This document shows, in pieces, positions 21,883 through 32,749 of a DNA stretch of 48,026 bases. Numbering within the stretch: the first letter of the stretch is position 1; every line of letters begins with the position of its first letter. Location of the stretch: positions 1 through 48,026 of the forward strand of contig JAKJXP020000175.1 of assembly GCA_022225965.2 (NCBI GenBank), read 5' to 3'. Both the position numbers and the translations under genes were made by a program. This stretch comes from Diatrype stigma. Taxonomy: Eukaryota; Ascomycota; Sordariomycetes; Xylariales; Diatrypaceae. The notes below the pieces were generated by a model. It saw only the letters and a list, made by a program, of their open reading frames with translations, was not told where the DNA came from and did no database searches.

Positions 21883-22421
21883 TGGCCGCCGTCTCCTCGA
21901 TCTACTCCGACCCAGTCCTGTAGCCTCAACCGGGCCCGGCTAACAGCTGAGCAGGCGTAACTCCGTGGAGTAATAACTGCAATAACACTCAAATACTTGA
22001 TGTGTTTCGAGGTGCTGTGCGGCCATGTTGTCATCACTCGCAGCTCACACCTCGCACCTCGCACCTCGCCATTCAAGGTAGGTACGAAACTCCGATAAGG
22101 CTGCAACAAAGCAGGCGCTGGCGCTGGTTTGTTCGAAGCTAGCATCGTGCCGCAAATTTGGTCATGCCACCCACCTATTGATCACAAAGAGTGAAACCAT
22201 GATTGCGATCGAGGTTAAGTATTTAATGGATTGGCGTGCCGTCGAGCCCTTTGTACGCGATGGGCATATGTCCTAGCAAGCAAGCTGATCACATATACCC
22301 CTAACTCACCACACCTACCACTACCGACTTGCCCACCAGGTACTTATATCAACTACTCCTACCTACGATAGGACCTGCTTACAAGCAATCTCCCCTCACT
22401 CACCTCACCACCACCACCACC
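21883..22421. other. Promoter region of the membrane-protein gene
   Basis: Roughly 540 bases between the hAT element and the start codon at 22422. A tandem run of ctcgcacc-type units lies near 22044-22068, and a CAC-rich leader precedes the ATG. The insertion therefore sits within about 550 bases of this gene's start and could affect its promoter. The minus-strand ORF 21846-22145 ends inside the transposon end and is not supported. Confidence 0.5.
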
Positions 22422-23417
22422 ATGTCACAACAGTCGCCCGCGGCAGAAGGGCCGCCCTACGCCTCCACAACCGCCGGCCTCGGCGGCCTCCCAACCATCA
22501 TCCCCGACGTGCCCATCTGCGCCGTCTTCATCGCGCTGTTCGCGTGCTCCGCGGCGGCCAACATGACGATCCTGCAGCGCAACCGGCGGCGGGGCCACAA
22601 GTTCGCGCTGTCGGGCGTGATGTTCGGGTTCAGCATGGCGCGGATCACTACGCTGGTCCTGCGCGTGGCCTGGGCCGCCGTGCGGCCCGCCAGCGTGCGC
22701 CTCGCCCTCGCCGCCGGCATCTTCGTCAACGCCGGCGTCCTGCTGCTGTACGTCGTCGACCTGCTGTTCGCGCTGCGCGTGCTGCGCGCCCGCCGCCCCC
22801 GCCTCGGCTGGCACCCGCTCCTGCGCGCCGCCTGCGTCGCCGCCTACGCCGCCGTCGTTGCCGCCCTCGTCATGGTCATCGTCGCCGTCGTGCTGGCCGC
22901 CTACACGACGAGCGACCACGTCCACCGCGTCTGCCGCGCCCTGCAGCTGGCCGCCTCGACCTTCTTCCTGGTGTTCGCGGCCGCGCCGCTGGCCGTGCTG
23001 GCCGCCGCCACGTTCTTGCCGCGTCGAGCGGCGGAGGGGGGAGGGGATGAGGAAGAAGAAGAAGAACAGGAAGAGACGTTCGGCACCCGCGGCAGCATGC
23101 GCGCCAAGACGCTGATCGTGGCGCTGACGGGCGTGCTGTGCGTCGTCATCTCCGGGTTCAAGACGGGCGTGGCTTGGACGGCGCCGCGCCCCGCGGCCGA
23201 CCCGGCCTGGTATCATAGCAAGCCGGCCTTTTACATCTTCGTCTTCACGCTGGAGATCCTCACCGTCGCCTTCCTGACCGCCTTGCGCGTCGACCAGCGC
23301 TTCTGGATCCCCGACGGGAGCAAGGGGCCTGGCGACTACTCCGCCGGAAAGAGCCGGATCTCCAACAATGGCGACGGCTCTTTCTCCAAGAAGGAAGATG
23401 CTAATGGGAGATGCTAA
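22422..23417 (+). CDS. Seven-helix membrane protein, DUF3112-like (331 aa)
   Basis: Single exon. The ATG at 22422 follows a CAC-rich leader; the longer frame to 22329 starts with TTG. Hydrophobic segments: VPICAVFIALFACSAAANM; a FALSGVMFGFSMARITTLVLR block; LALAAGIFVNAGVLLLYVV; VAAYAAVVAALVMVIVAVVL; a helix near FFLVFAAAPLAVLAAATF; LIVALTGVLCVVISGF; and AFYIFVFTLEILTVAFLTAL. That makes about seven helices. The GFSMARI..LRVAWA block, RPRLGWHP loop and late FxFxxE element resemble the fungal DUF3112 family, sometimes labelled family C GPCR-like. An acidic EEEEEEQEE loop lies between helices 5 and 6. The tail is polar. No ligand or pathway can be inferred; codon use is extremely GC-rich. Confidence 0.75.
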   Translation: MSQQSPAAEGPPYASTTAGLGGLPTIIPDVPICAVFIALFACSAAANMTILQRNRRRGHKFALSGVMFGFSMARITTLVLRVAWAAVRPASVRLALAAGIFVNAGVLLLYVVDLLFALRVLRARRPRLGWHPLLRAACVAAYAAVVAALVMVIVAVVLAAYTTSDHVHRVCRALQLAASTFFLVFAAAPLAVLAAATFLPRRAAEGGGDEEEEEEQEETFGTRGSMRAKTLIVALTGVLCVVISGFKTGVAWTAPRPAADPAWYHSKPAFYIFVFTLEILTVAFLTALRVDQRFWIPDGSKGPGDYSAGKSRISNNGDGSFSKKEDANGRC

Positions 23418-24027
23418 TAATGGGGACCAGCGATAGTCAGGGTGGGGTGGAGCGAACCCCTTTCCCCAACACATAAGTAGCAAGGCGCGATTTCCCCTAT
23501 TCACAGAAGTAATGATGAGTGTAAGGATTATTGACCTTGTAATAGTAATAGAGATAGACAGTATACCCCAATAATAGAAGGAATAGATCACCGTTACGTC
23601 CCGGGCCACAGAAATGATTGCCACTCAGTGCTCTCCTGTCCACGAAACCAGGGTTATTCTATACTTTATATCACGATTACGAGATCCCGGTCTAGGTCTA
23701 GGCCACGGCCACGGCCAGCAGCGTCGGCTCCCTTCTCTTCCAAAGGCGTGTATAGTAATATAGGTTTCATAAAAGTTCTGAGACTACCAGACAAAGTAAA
23801 ACGTCCGTTCCCTGCTGAATGTACATGCCTAAAGTATGTACGTACGTGCGTGCATCTATTCATACATAGATACACATCCATCCTACCGCACAACATAACA
23901 AATAACCAACGTTAACCCAGGTCGAGCGGGTACCCTAACATCCATTCATCCTTCCTCCCTTACCCCCTTCCCTATAATATTTCCTTCAGACCTAAAAACA
24001 CATTTGAATACACCCTGTTTCATCTAC
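23418..24027. other. Intergenic region, convergent ends
   Basis: Lies between a plus-strand and a minus-strand gene end. It contains pyrimidine-rich sequence and taggtctaggcc-type short repeats near 23693-23706; no gene is supported. Confidence 0.5.
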
Positions 24028-27000
24028 CTACAAGGCAAAGACAGCAGCAACAGCGAAGACCAGCCCGCCCAGCGAGAAGGCAGCAGCGTTCTTCGCGGCG
24101 CCGGCCGCGACGATCGGCGTCTCGGGGTAGCCGGTCGTGCTGGGGCTGCTGGGCTTGGCAGTGCTGAGGGTGGAGGTCGAGGCGGTCGTCGGGACGGGCA
24201 CGGGGACGACGACCCCGGTGCCGGTGACGGTCACGGACGGCGCCGTGCCGTTGTTGTTGCCGCCCGTCGGGTACAGCGGCACGATGGCGCTGCCGGTGCT
24301 CGGGATATCGGTCGAGTACGTCGAGAAGAAGGTCGGGAACATGGAGGTCGGGATGGCGGGGACCTCTGTGGTGGTGGTGGGCGTGCCGACGGTCTCCGCG
24401 CCGTAGGGCCGGGTGTTGATGCCGGGCACGTTCGTGACCTGGGTCTGCGGGGCCGAGGTGGGGTAGGCAGGAGAGGTCTCGGCCGACGTCTCAGTCTCCG
24501 TCACGGGGCACACGGTCGTGCTGACGGCGACGACCTCCGTGGTGGCGGAGCCGACCGGGCAGTTGGTCACCGAGGCCGGGCACTTGGTGACGGTGGCCAC
24601 GCGCGTCGTGTAGATGGTGCTGGTGGTCAGCAGCGGGACCTTCGTCGTGGCGCCGGTGGTGGCGGGACCGGTAGCGGTGGCCGTGGCGGTGGCGCTAGCC
24701 GTGACGGGGCACACCGTCGTGTACAGCGCGATGGTCTCGGTCACGACAGAGCCGCGGGCCGGGCAGTCGGTCACGGTCGGGGCGCACGACGTCACCGTGT
24801 AGGTGACGGTGGTCATCACCGTGCTCGTCGTGTACGCCGTGGTGGAGGCGGAGGCCGAGGCCGAGGCGGAAGAAGGAGAAGAAGAGGTAGAAGTGGAAGG
24901 GACGCCGCTGGTGAGCGCGGAGGAGGACGACGACGGCGCTCCGGTCACGCTGCTGCTGCTACCGCTGCCGTTGCTGCTAGTCGAGGGAACGGCGGCGGCG
25001 GAGTAGGAAGAGATCACTACGGCACTGGTGCTGGTGCTGGTGCTCGAGGGAGCAGCGGAGGTAGCGGACACAGTAGAGGCCGTGGAAGTGGTGGCAGACG
25101 CAATTCCAGAGCTTGTCGAGGTCTCCTCCTCGCAGTCGTCTTCGCTGGAGGTGCTGGAGCTGGCAGCAAAAGTAGCGCTGGTGAGGCCGGTGGCGGTGGT
25201 GGTGGTGGACGCCGAGCTAGCGCTCGTGATGGACGCCGAGCTCAAAGTAGAGGACAGGACTCCAGAGCTGGTGCTCGCCGTAGCGTTGGGGGCGAAGGAA
25301 TAGCTGGAGCTCGAGATGGAGATGGACGTGGTCGGGTACGACGACACCACGCTGCTGCTTGCGGCGGAGGACGAGGTAGTGGCGTGGGCAGTAGACGAGG
25401 TCGAGTCGGTGCAGTCTTCCTCAGATGACGTGGCGGAGGAGATAGTGCTGGTGCTGGAGCTGGAGGTGACGCTCGCGCTCGCGCTGGTGATCTGGGAAGC
25501 ACTGTAGGAAGTGAAGGTCGCAGGATCGGAGACGGTGCTGGACGCAGAGACGCTGGAAGTGGCGCTCGAGATGGTGGCCGTAGAGGTGCTTGAGGCGCCC
25601 ACGGAAGTGCTGGAAGAGGTCGAAGGGTCGACACTTGCCGTGGTGGCGGAGGACGCCGACGTCGACGACGAGGTCACAACAGACGAGGTGCTGGCGCTGG
25701 CAGTTGCCGACGAAACCGTAGACAGGGTGCTAGAGCTGACAGTGGCCGACGAGGTCTTAGACACAGTGCTAGAGCTGGTGATCGCTGAGGAGGTCGTGGC
25801 CGCGCTGCTGGAGCTGGTGGTCGTCGTCGACGAGATCGTAGAGGTGCTGCTAGAGCTGGTAACAGCAGATGAGGTGGTGGATCGGACGCTGGAGCTAGTA
25901 GTTACGGACGACGAAGTCGTGGCGATAACGCTGGAGCTGGTAGTCGACGACGAGGTCGGGCGGGAGGTGCTGGAGCTCGTCGTGGGCTGGGCGCAGGTCT
26001 CGCCGTCGCAGCCGCACTCGAGGATCTTGGCGATGGAGTCGTAGTACGTCTTGCCACCCTCGATGTTCTCGGCCGCGAAGTACGCGTCCCACAGCATGAC
26101 ACCGGCGAACTGGCTCGAGCTCTTGGCCTCGCAGATGACGTCCCGGGCGCGCTCGCGGTCGATGTAGCCGGAGTCGGCGGCGGCCTCGCTGCCGGGCAGT
26201 CCGATGAACAGGTCCGTATCGCTGTTGGGCGTGACCGAGAGCAGCAGCTCCCAGGCGGCGAGGTTGAAGGTGTTGTCCGAGGTGGCGTCGCAGTCCTCGT
26301 TGTTGTAGAACTGGATCCAGATCTTGTCGAACTTCGCCACGGTGATGATGGTCGACATTTGGAACCAGTCGGCGGAGGTCGGGCACTGGGGCGCGGCTGT
26401 GATGATGATATCCGAGCCAGCAGCCTCGATGTGGTCCCGGAGTCTCGCAATCATGGCGACATATGGCAACTGGTCGGCTGTGATGAAGAAGTCTTGTTAG
26501 ATGGGGGCTTGCAACTGGCATGGCTTCAGGAGTGCCAAAGTGTCTCACGAAAGGGAGTGGGATAAGGGAAGCTTACGGAACTTGACCTCGATATCGAAAT
26601 CGAAGCCATCAACAGAGCTGTGCTCCGTCGCGCTAGGGTCAAATGGTCGGGGTCCATCGTAGCCCTCTTGGTACGGGCCGAAAGCCTCGAACATGAAGTC
26701 GGCAAACTCCTGTCCCTTCGTCACGGAAGAGAGAGAGTAGTCGTTGGAATCGGAGTAGACACCACCAATCGACAGCAGAACCTTCTTGCCCAGGGACTGG
26801 CATGTCTTGATGTCTGCCTTGATGAAGCTGCAATCCTGCAGGAGCTGCGACTTCTGTCCGTTGTTGTAGTACACACCCGCAGCGCAGTGGGCGGCGAAGT
26901 TGGTGCCCGGGTAGTCGGTACCGTTTCCATGCTCAGGCGACTGGTTAACGAAACCGAGGGTTACATAGTCAATACTATCTGAGGCGCAGTATTCCGCCAG

Positions 27001-27166
27001 TGTGTCTCCAACACCATTTTGGCCCTGAGCGAGTGTTAGCAGCTGTCTTCTAGATCGAAGTGGTCTTGCATACCCAGTATGTGTTGAGCTTGTAGTCCTT
27101 CTGGGCGGCTGCGGAAGTCGAGACAGCCAAAAGGCTGGCTACGACGAGGGGGTTCTTGGCAAGCAT
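24028..27166 (-). CDS. GPI-anchored class III (GH18) chitinase with Ser/Thr stalk (996 aa)
   Basis: Exons (minus): 27166-27074, 27024-26577 and 26477-24028, with introns of 49 and 99 nt (donors gtatgc and gtaagc). The chain opens with a signal peptide (about residues 1-21, cleavage after SAAA). The GH18 domain follows: KDYKLNTYW, LLSIGG near residue 118 and the catalytic DxxDxDxE motif as DGFDFDIE at 170-177, so the general acid Glu is present. Later blocks (IWIQFYNNE, LFIGLPGSEA, FAGVMLWDAY) fit plant-type/class III chitinases. From about residue 345 a 400-residue Ser/Thr-rich stalk, probably O-glycosylated, carries two Cys-bearing repeats (each with SC/KC-x-x-xVT-x-CP ... TTVCPVT). The C-terminus is a small-residue site followed by a hydrophobic tail, a GPI signal. 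It should act at the cell wall, cutting or remodelling chitin. Confidence 0.92.
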
Positions 27167-28334
27167 TTTGAATACAACTAAATATTAATCGGTGATATAA
27201 TGATTGTGGGGTGGTCAAGGGCGTAATAATGAGCGAGTGATCAACCACGGGGGTTCAATGAAAGGACGCAAACGAATGTTCGCAACGGCGGGCAATAGGG
27301 CCGTGTCTTGTCGGTTGGACAGGTTGGTGATGAGGGTGGAAAGACAAGAAGAGGAAAGGAAAGATGTGAGTTCCTGTAAATAAAAGGCATGCTCCGGCGG
27401 TTCGACCTAGCCCATACCAGCCGGTCATCGTTAGGCACCAGCCGTTATCCCCAGAGGAGGCATCGGTACAACTAGATTAGGGGCATGCTCGGAATGCTCT
27501 GAATGCAAGGTACGCTTTCCAAGCTCATTTCCCATAGATAATCTTGAGGTACATAATCCCATGCGCTTGAGACCTTCGTCCGTCGCGCCGGCGAGAGAAA
27601 GGGGGGCCGGTCAACGCCAGGAAACGAGCGATTGGTTATTCCCACCCACATCTTGCATTCAGCAAACCTCCACGGACGAATAAGATGGCCTCAGTTCAGG
27701 AACAGGAATAGTTCCAATGCGGACATCGGGTAAGTTAACCATGCCTAGACACCTACGCGTGCTACGGCACAGTGGGCTCCTCATCTTTTAGGCAGTCTGA
27801 CAGTCTGGATGGCATTAGACCTGAATATAGATGTCAAGCTATTATCTCATAGGCCATTGGTCGTCATGGAGTATCAACAATCCCTGCTGCCCTGCGCATC
27901 TAGCCAGATCCAAGACCCACAAGGCCGGCCTTGCACGCCTTGTCGATGTCAGTGCCAGGTTCGGGGAAAGAGCTCGGGCGCTGCGGGACTTTAATCAGTA
28001 GAGCTTGTTTGATGGAGAAAATACATATGAACAGGAAATGATCATCGTCCGAGTATGACAAGATCGGGATGACAGTACCGACTGCTTGGATCGTGTTTCA
28101 TCGCTATAGCGCAACGTCCTGTCTGGAGTCTGGACTGTCAAAATCCTCTGTCCTCTGCAAACGCTCACACATCTTCAACATTATGCAGTTCGATACAAGG
28201 CCACATCCTAAACAATTGCAGACCATAAATTGGACATAAGCGTAGATGATTAGCCCCTTTTTCAGCTTCGGCTAGAGGTATAAGCTGGCATTAAGCGCCA
28301 GGCGTTTATCGTGGTCGTTATAATAGTAATACCT
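27167..28334. other. Promoter of the chitinase gene and left flank of an AT-rich block
   Basis: No supported gene. The sequence is normal in composition until about 28250, where AT content and TpA start to rise before the Mutator-like element proper. The small ORF at 27809-27994 has no coding support. Confidence 0.5.
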
Positions 28335-28343
28335 AATGCTATA

Positions 28344-28464
28344 CGTTACGGCTATTCTAACGGTTTCTTAGGCTATTCTGACGGTTTTTAACCATATCCG
28401 GAAAAACGCTTTATACCGATCCATTATATACATTTAAATGGCGATACCGTAATACGCGTTTAGG
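28344..28464 (+). repeat. Left terminal inverted repeat of the MULE
   Basis: Starts CGTTACGGCTATTC and contains an internal direct repeat of ggctattct(a/g)acggt. It is more AT-shifted than the right copy: for example taacgg here where the right copy reads tgacgg. Confidence 0.85.
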
Positions 28465-29279
28465 ATAATATGGCGTAAAATACCGCTAATTATTTTTGTT
28501 TCGATTATTAAAGCTCAAAATCGAAGGTTGGCGATATTATTTAACGTTTAAAAGTACCTTTTGTAATGGATTTTATTAAACAGCTTATATAACGTAATTG
28601 GTCTTTTTATTAGGAAATATATAATGCTTTTATTATTACTGGCATTATCATAAGCTTTATCGCCCGAAAATAATGCAGCAAATGGGCCGACCGAATATAT
28701 GGCGAATACCGACGATATATTTATGTATATAATAAAAGCGATATTAATGCTTAAAAATATACGAAAGCCGCCGGAAATAAAGGTTAACGAAAGACCTTAA
28801 CGAAAAAATTTAATTACGGATAAAACGGAAAATTAATAAAATCTAGTAATAATAATTAATAAAAATTCGATTTTTTATATAATAAGGATAAAATATTTAA
28901 AAATTTATATAATCATTTTTTCGAAATTTATAACGCTATTTATTTCGTTATTAATCGACGCCATTAAAGAAATAATTCCAAAGTAATAATTAAAATCGAA
29001 GCTGCCGTTTAAAATTAAAAACTGTTCCATTATAATATTTTCGATTAAATAAAATCGAAATATTTCGAAATTAATTTTATTATTTCCGATATTAAAAATA
29101 TTCTTATAAAAACGTAACGTATTTAATACGGCAATCGAATAGTTATCTAATAGTTTTTCGAAACCTTCGAATCGAATTTCAAAATTTGGTATGTCGTATA
29201 TCGTAAAAATAATGATTTAAATAAAAGAATATAACGTATTTATTAGGCATATAAGTAATATATGGAATTATAAAAGGAA

Positions 29280-29900
29280 AATTCCGAACTTATTTCGATC
29301 GATAATACGTATAAGGTTAATAAATTTAATATGCCGCTTTATTAGATTTTAGGAATTATTCCCTTTTATATTACCTTTTCGATATCGTATTACTTGTTTA
29401 GCGGTAAGAAAGAAATATTGTTTTAATGGATTTTCGATACGTTAAAAAAATGCGCCCGTAAATACGGCGGACGGGCTATTAATAAAATAGATATCGATAT
29501 TTTCGGATAATGCTTTAAATTTAACGTAATTATTTCCGATTTCGATAAAGTTTTTAAACGCGCCGTCCGAACGGCTTTTTTCGATACCGTTAAGTATTAA
29601 TTTTATATATGGCATATTTTTAAAAACGTCGTTTATAATATTAAGAAAAAATAAAACGGCTTTTTCGAAAGGATTGTATTCGGTAAACGCGGCAGCGATA
29701 TAAGCAGTACTGATCCCGAAAAGAAAAATAAGGGAAATAATAAAAATAATTGCGATGCCAATAAGGACTGCTTTTTCGAAGGCGACATTTTCCTTAATAA
29801 AATATAACGCCTTTTCGTATTGGAATATCCGGACGAAAATATATACGATATATATATTAAAGCGTTAGTTACGAAGCTTTTTTAGCCCGGAAATAAAGCG
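29280..29900 (+). pseudogene. Broken MULE transposase catalytic region
   Basis: Reading one plus-strand frame through stop codons from about 29290 gives recognisable MULE transposase signatures: IDNTYKVNKFNMPL, then ILGI, a YYLFSGKKE block, and about 60 residues later WHIFKNV. These correspond to the first catalytic Asp region, the SGE/KxE block and the W-H-x-x-x-N-V block of the MULE transposase domain. Many codons are stops consistent with CpA-to-TpA changes (CAA/CAG to TAA/TAG, TGG to TAG/TAA). No intact ORF remains. Confidence 0.7.
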
Positions 29901-31079
29901 GTTCCTAATAGGAATTAAGTATTTACTTAATTAAATCCTCGCCATTACGGATTCGTTTCGTCCGGTTTTTTACGTAAATAGGCAGATAATGCCGACGGAA
30001 TAATGCTTATATAGCGAGTTTATATATATTCTTGAATTAAAATTAAATGAAATCAATATTAAGAACAATTCTAATAGGAATTTTCTTATTAATTATTTAT
30101 CGTGAATTATTTTTGGAATACTTATTTGTAATATAAGCTTAAATTTATAAAGTTCGCTATTAAGGATTATCGAAATTTCGGCTTACGGGTAACTTTATAA
30201 TCAAAAAGATTTTACGTTATATTAAAGCGGCATTTTAAGAATCGATTGGTTTTATTGTATTAATTTTATTATGCCGTTCATATGGCTTGGACGAAAATTC
30301 GAAGCAAATACGAAAGCCGACTTATAAAAAAAAAACGAAAAGATTAACGAATTAAAGAATGCCATTTTTTTTAATAACATTTATTATAACGTTAGTTTTT
30401 TCGCTTTTTGCAAAATGCTTTGGCAATATATTAAAGCGGTTAAAATAATTAAAAAAAACGTACCGCTTTTTGTTTACAAATGCGGTTTTTCCGGCCAATT
30501 TAAATTACCTTATTGGTATATAATTTATTTATTTTTGGTATAAAAATAATTATTTTCGATAAATCATTTTCATTTGCATTAATAGCTTCGAAAATTCGAT
30601 ATAATTATGACGTCGATTATTTTTTTTATTTAATTCTGATTAATAGAATAATTTTAAGCTATACGAATTATTGCTAACTTCGTTATTTCTTTTTATAGCC
30701 AATGTTTTCCAAAAAACGCATTCGCCGTAACGAATAAGACCCGAAAATCCTTTTTATATGCCGTCGCAATAAGAATGGTTCAGGTTTTTTAAAGCCGAAG
30801 CCGCCGAAGCCGCTAAAGCCGCTAAAACCGCCGGATACCTAAGCAAAAGAAATACAAGCAAAAGGGCAAAATAAAGCAATTGTAATACCTGCTACATAAT
30901 CGGCGCGGCTTTCGGCGTAACGGAGGGATTTATTTTATAATAAAAGCACGCGTCGTATTTCATTTTATAATAAAATGCCGCGAATATAATTTATAGCTAT
31001 TTAATCGTTACCGTAAATAATACCGTAACCGCCGGTTATTCTTTATACGGTAAATAAATTAAATGCTATAATATAAATA

Positions 31080-31320
31080 TAACGATTATAGCAATAATAA
31101 TAGGATTATTAATAATGGATATAATAATAGCGGCTATAGGAATAATAGCGGCTATAAAAATAATAGCAACTATAATAATAGCAGCAATAATAATTACCGC
31201 CGTTATAATAATGGCAATTACCGCCGTTATAGCAATAATAGCTATTGCCGTTATAGCCGCTATTGCCGGCTTAATTCGTAATAGTTTTATAGAAATAACA
31301 GCAGCAAAGAAAATATAAAA
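31080..31320 (+). pseudogene. Asn/Gly/Tyr/Arg-rich low-complexity tail near the MULE 3' end
   Basis: In the frame ending at the two stops just before 31275-31280, about 50 codons read as repeats of NNSGY, NNYRRY and NGNYRRY, built from AAT, AGC, GGC, TAT and CGY codons. This is probably the C-terminal low-complexity tail of the element's protein, or of a second protein, after RIP. AAT and TAT may derive from AAC and TAC codons. The overlapping 67-residue Ile/Ala-rich frame at 31115-31318 is a shadow. Confidence 0.4.
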
Positions 31321-31496
31321 AAAGTAATACTAGTTATAACCCCAGCCAATAGCCATGGCCGTAACGACAGTATTATTAATATCAATAAATTTCAAACGTA
31401 TAATTGTAATACCAAAAGACCTTCATAAGATTTCCGTTCCAGCTTCGTATGCCGACCTAAAACGCGGTATTATATACGCGGATGTAAATAATAGTC

Positions 31497-31618
31497 GCCC
31501 AAACGCATATTACGGTATCGCCACCTAAATGTATATGGTGGGTCGATACAAAGCGTTTTTCCGGATATGGTTAGAAACCGTCAGAATAGCCTGAAAGACC
31601 GTCAGAATAGCCGTGGCG
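31497..31618 (-). repeat. Right terminal inverted repeat of the MULE
   Basis: Reverse complement begins CGCCACGGCTATTCTGACGG. It retains more C and G than the left copy and is adjacent to the unmutated target duplication AGTGCTGTA. Confidence 0.85.
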
Positions 31619-31627
31619 AGTGCTGTA

Positions 31628-32749
31628 GGAACCGGATTATCTGGGTGGAACCGACCAAAATGTCTGTACCGTGGCAACTCCAAGCAAGCCGCAAGCAAGA
31701 TTCAGCTCCAAGTAGCCCCAGGGGATTTTCATAATGCTTTCACAAATCCCACCTCGGACCCCAGAATTTCCCAACTCGGACCTGCTAACGAAGTAGGTAG
31801 ACTAGATGCCAAGCCGGCGCGCGCCTTAGCTTCGATGCTAACTCCAGTGATTTGCTGCATATCACCATTACATCTACGATCAGAAAACCAGTTTCTTGGG
31901 AGGAAAAGGAAGGAAAAGGTGGCACGGCTTGTACATGTAGGCGTATGTAGTTGCACATCGCCCCTTGGAAGATAGCTGTCAGCAGCAATAGGGGTTCAAA
32001 GATAGGTAAGGATTAGCAGTTGATTAGGGATCAGAGCTACTGCGTGCTGTGTGTGATTCCACGTAGGCATTACGCGCAGTGAACCCACCTACCCTCCCAG
32101 TAAGTACCTAGGTATATAGGTATATTAGAAGCACAAGACGGGGGGGGCGAAGGACCCGGAGTCTAGTAGGGGAAATCAAAGCTCAAGCTCAGTCAACATG
32201 TCAGCCGTTATGACTTGGTGACTCAGAGGGGAGTAGCTCATTCCTCGGAATATAGGCAGCCTAAAGTACAGTGATGCAGTCGTTTGTAAGAATGCGGCAC
32301 AGTTCCTAATTCGGATCTGCGGCCCGATTTGAATGTCGGAGGTCGTCCGGGACCGGCTTAGCTCCATAGCCCCGTCTCTCAGCTTAGGTCCGCTTATACA
32401 AAGGTCCCCTGCCCCTGGTTCTTTGTCGTGAAAAAGACTCTGAATACAGTGGGCTGACTATTGCACATTATTTTATGAAACATATAGTATACAGTACGTT
32501 TATAGAATTGATTATGTATGATTCGGTCTTCTGGCTGGAATTCGAGCATTCGAAACCGCTCATTTCGCTAACATAATCGCCAGATGCAGAGAAAACATAC
32601 GAAGAAGACTCCCTAGTCTCAGAGCAAAGACTTTGCTCCTTTTGGCCACAGTTGTTGTAGATGTCTACTTCCTGGTCTCATATAATCCACTGATGCACAT
32701 CTATATAATCATTAGAGGCTGATAGGCGATACTCCTAGACGCCCATACA
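31628..32749. other. Intergenic region
   Basis: Composition returns to normal within a few bases of the transposon end. No supported gene; the open frames at 31613-31975 and 32176-32367 lack coding features. A G run (about 32140) and tacctaggtatatagg motifs near 32106-32122 are present. Confidence 0.5.

Larger units (their letters stand above)
28344..31618 (+). mobile_element. RIP-mutated Mutator-like (MULE) DNA transposon, 3275 bp
   Basis: About 121-base terminal inverted repeats (28344-28464 and 31497-31618) share long exact stretches, such as aaccatatccggaaaaacgc, and differ almost only by C/T or G/A. The flanks give a 9-base duplication, AATGCTATA on the left (28335-28343) and AGTGCTGTA on the right (31619-31627); the two mismatches are G-to-A on the left. 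Long inverted repeats and a 9-base duplication are typical of MULEs, and the interior keeps transposase motifs. The interior is AT-rich, nearly free of CpA and full of stop codons, so the copy is dead. Confidence 0.85.

Noticed and set aside
22329..22421. 31-residue extension of the DUF3112-like protein
   Set aside because: TTG start and a CAC-rich leader; the ATG at 22422 precedes the first conserved part.
24004..25428. 474-codon plus-strand frame rich in Gly and Arg
   Set aside because: It is the antisense shadow of the Ser/Thr stalk of the chitinase.
31115..31318. 67-residue Ile/Ala-rich membrane-like peptide
   Set aside because: Alternative frame of a degenerate AAT/AGC/TAT repeat in a RIP-mutated element.
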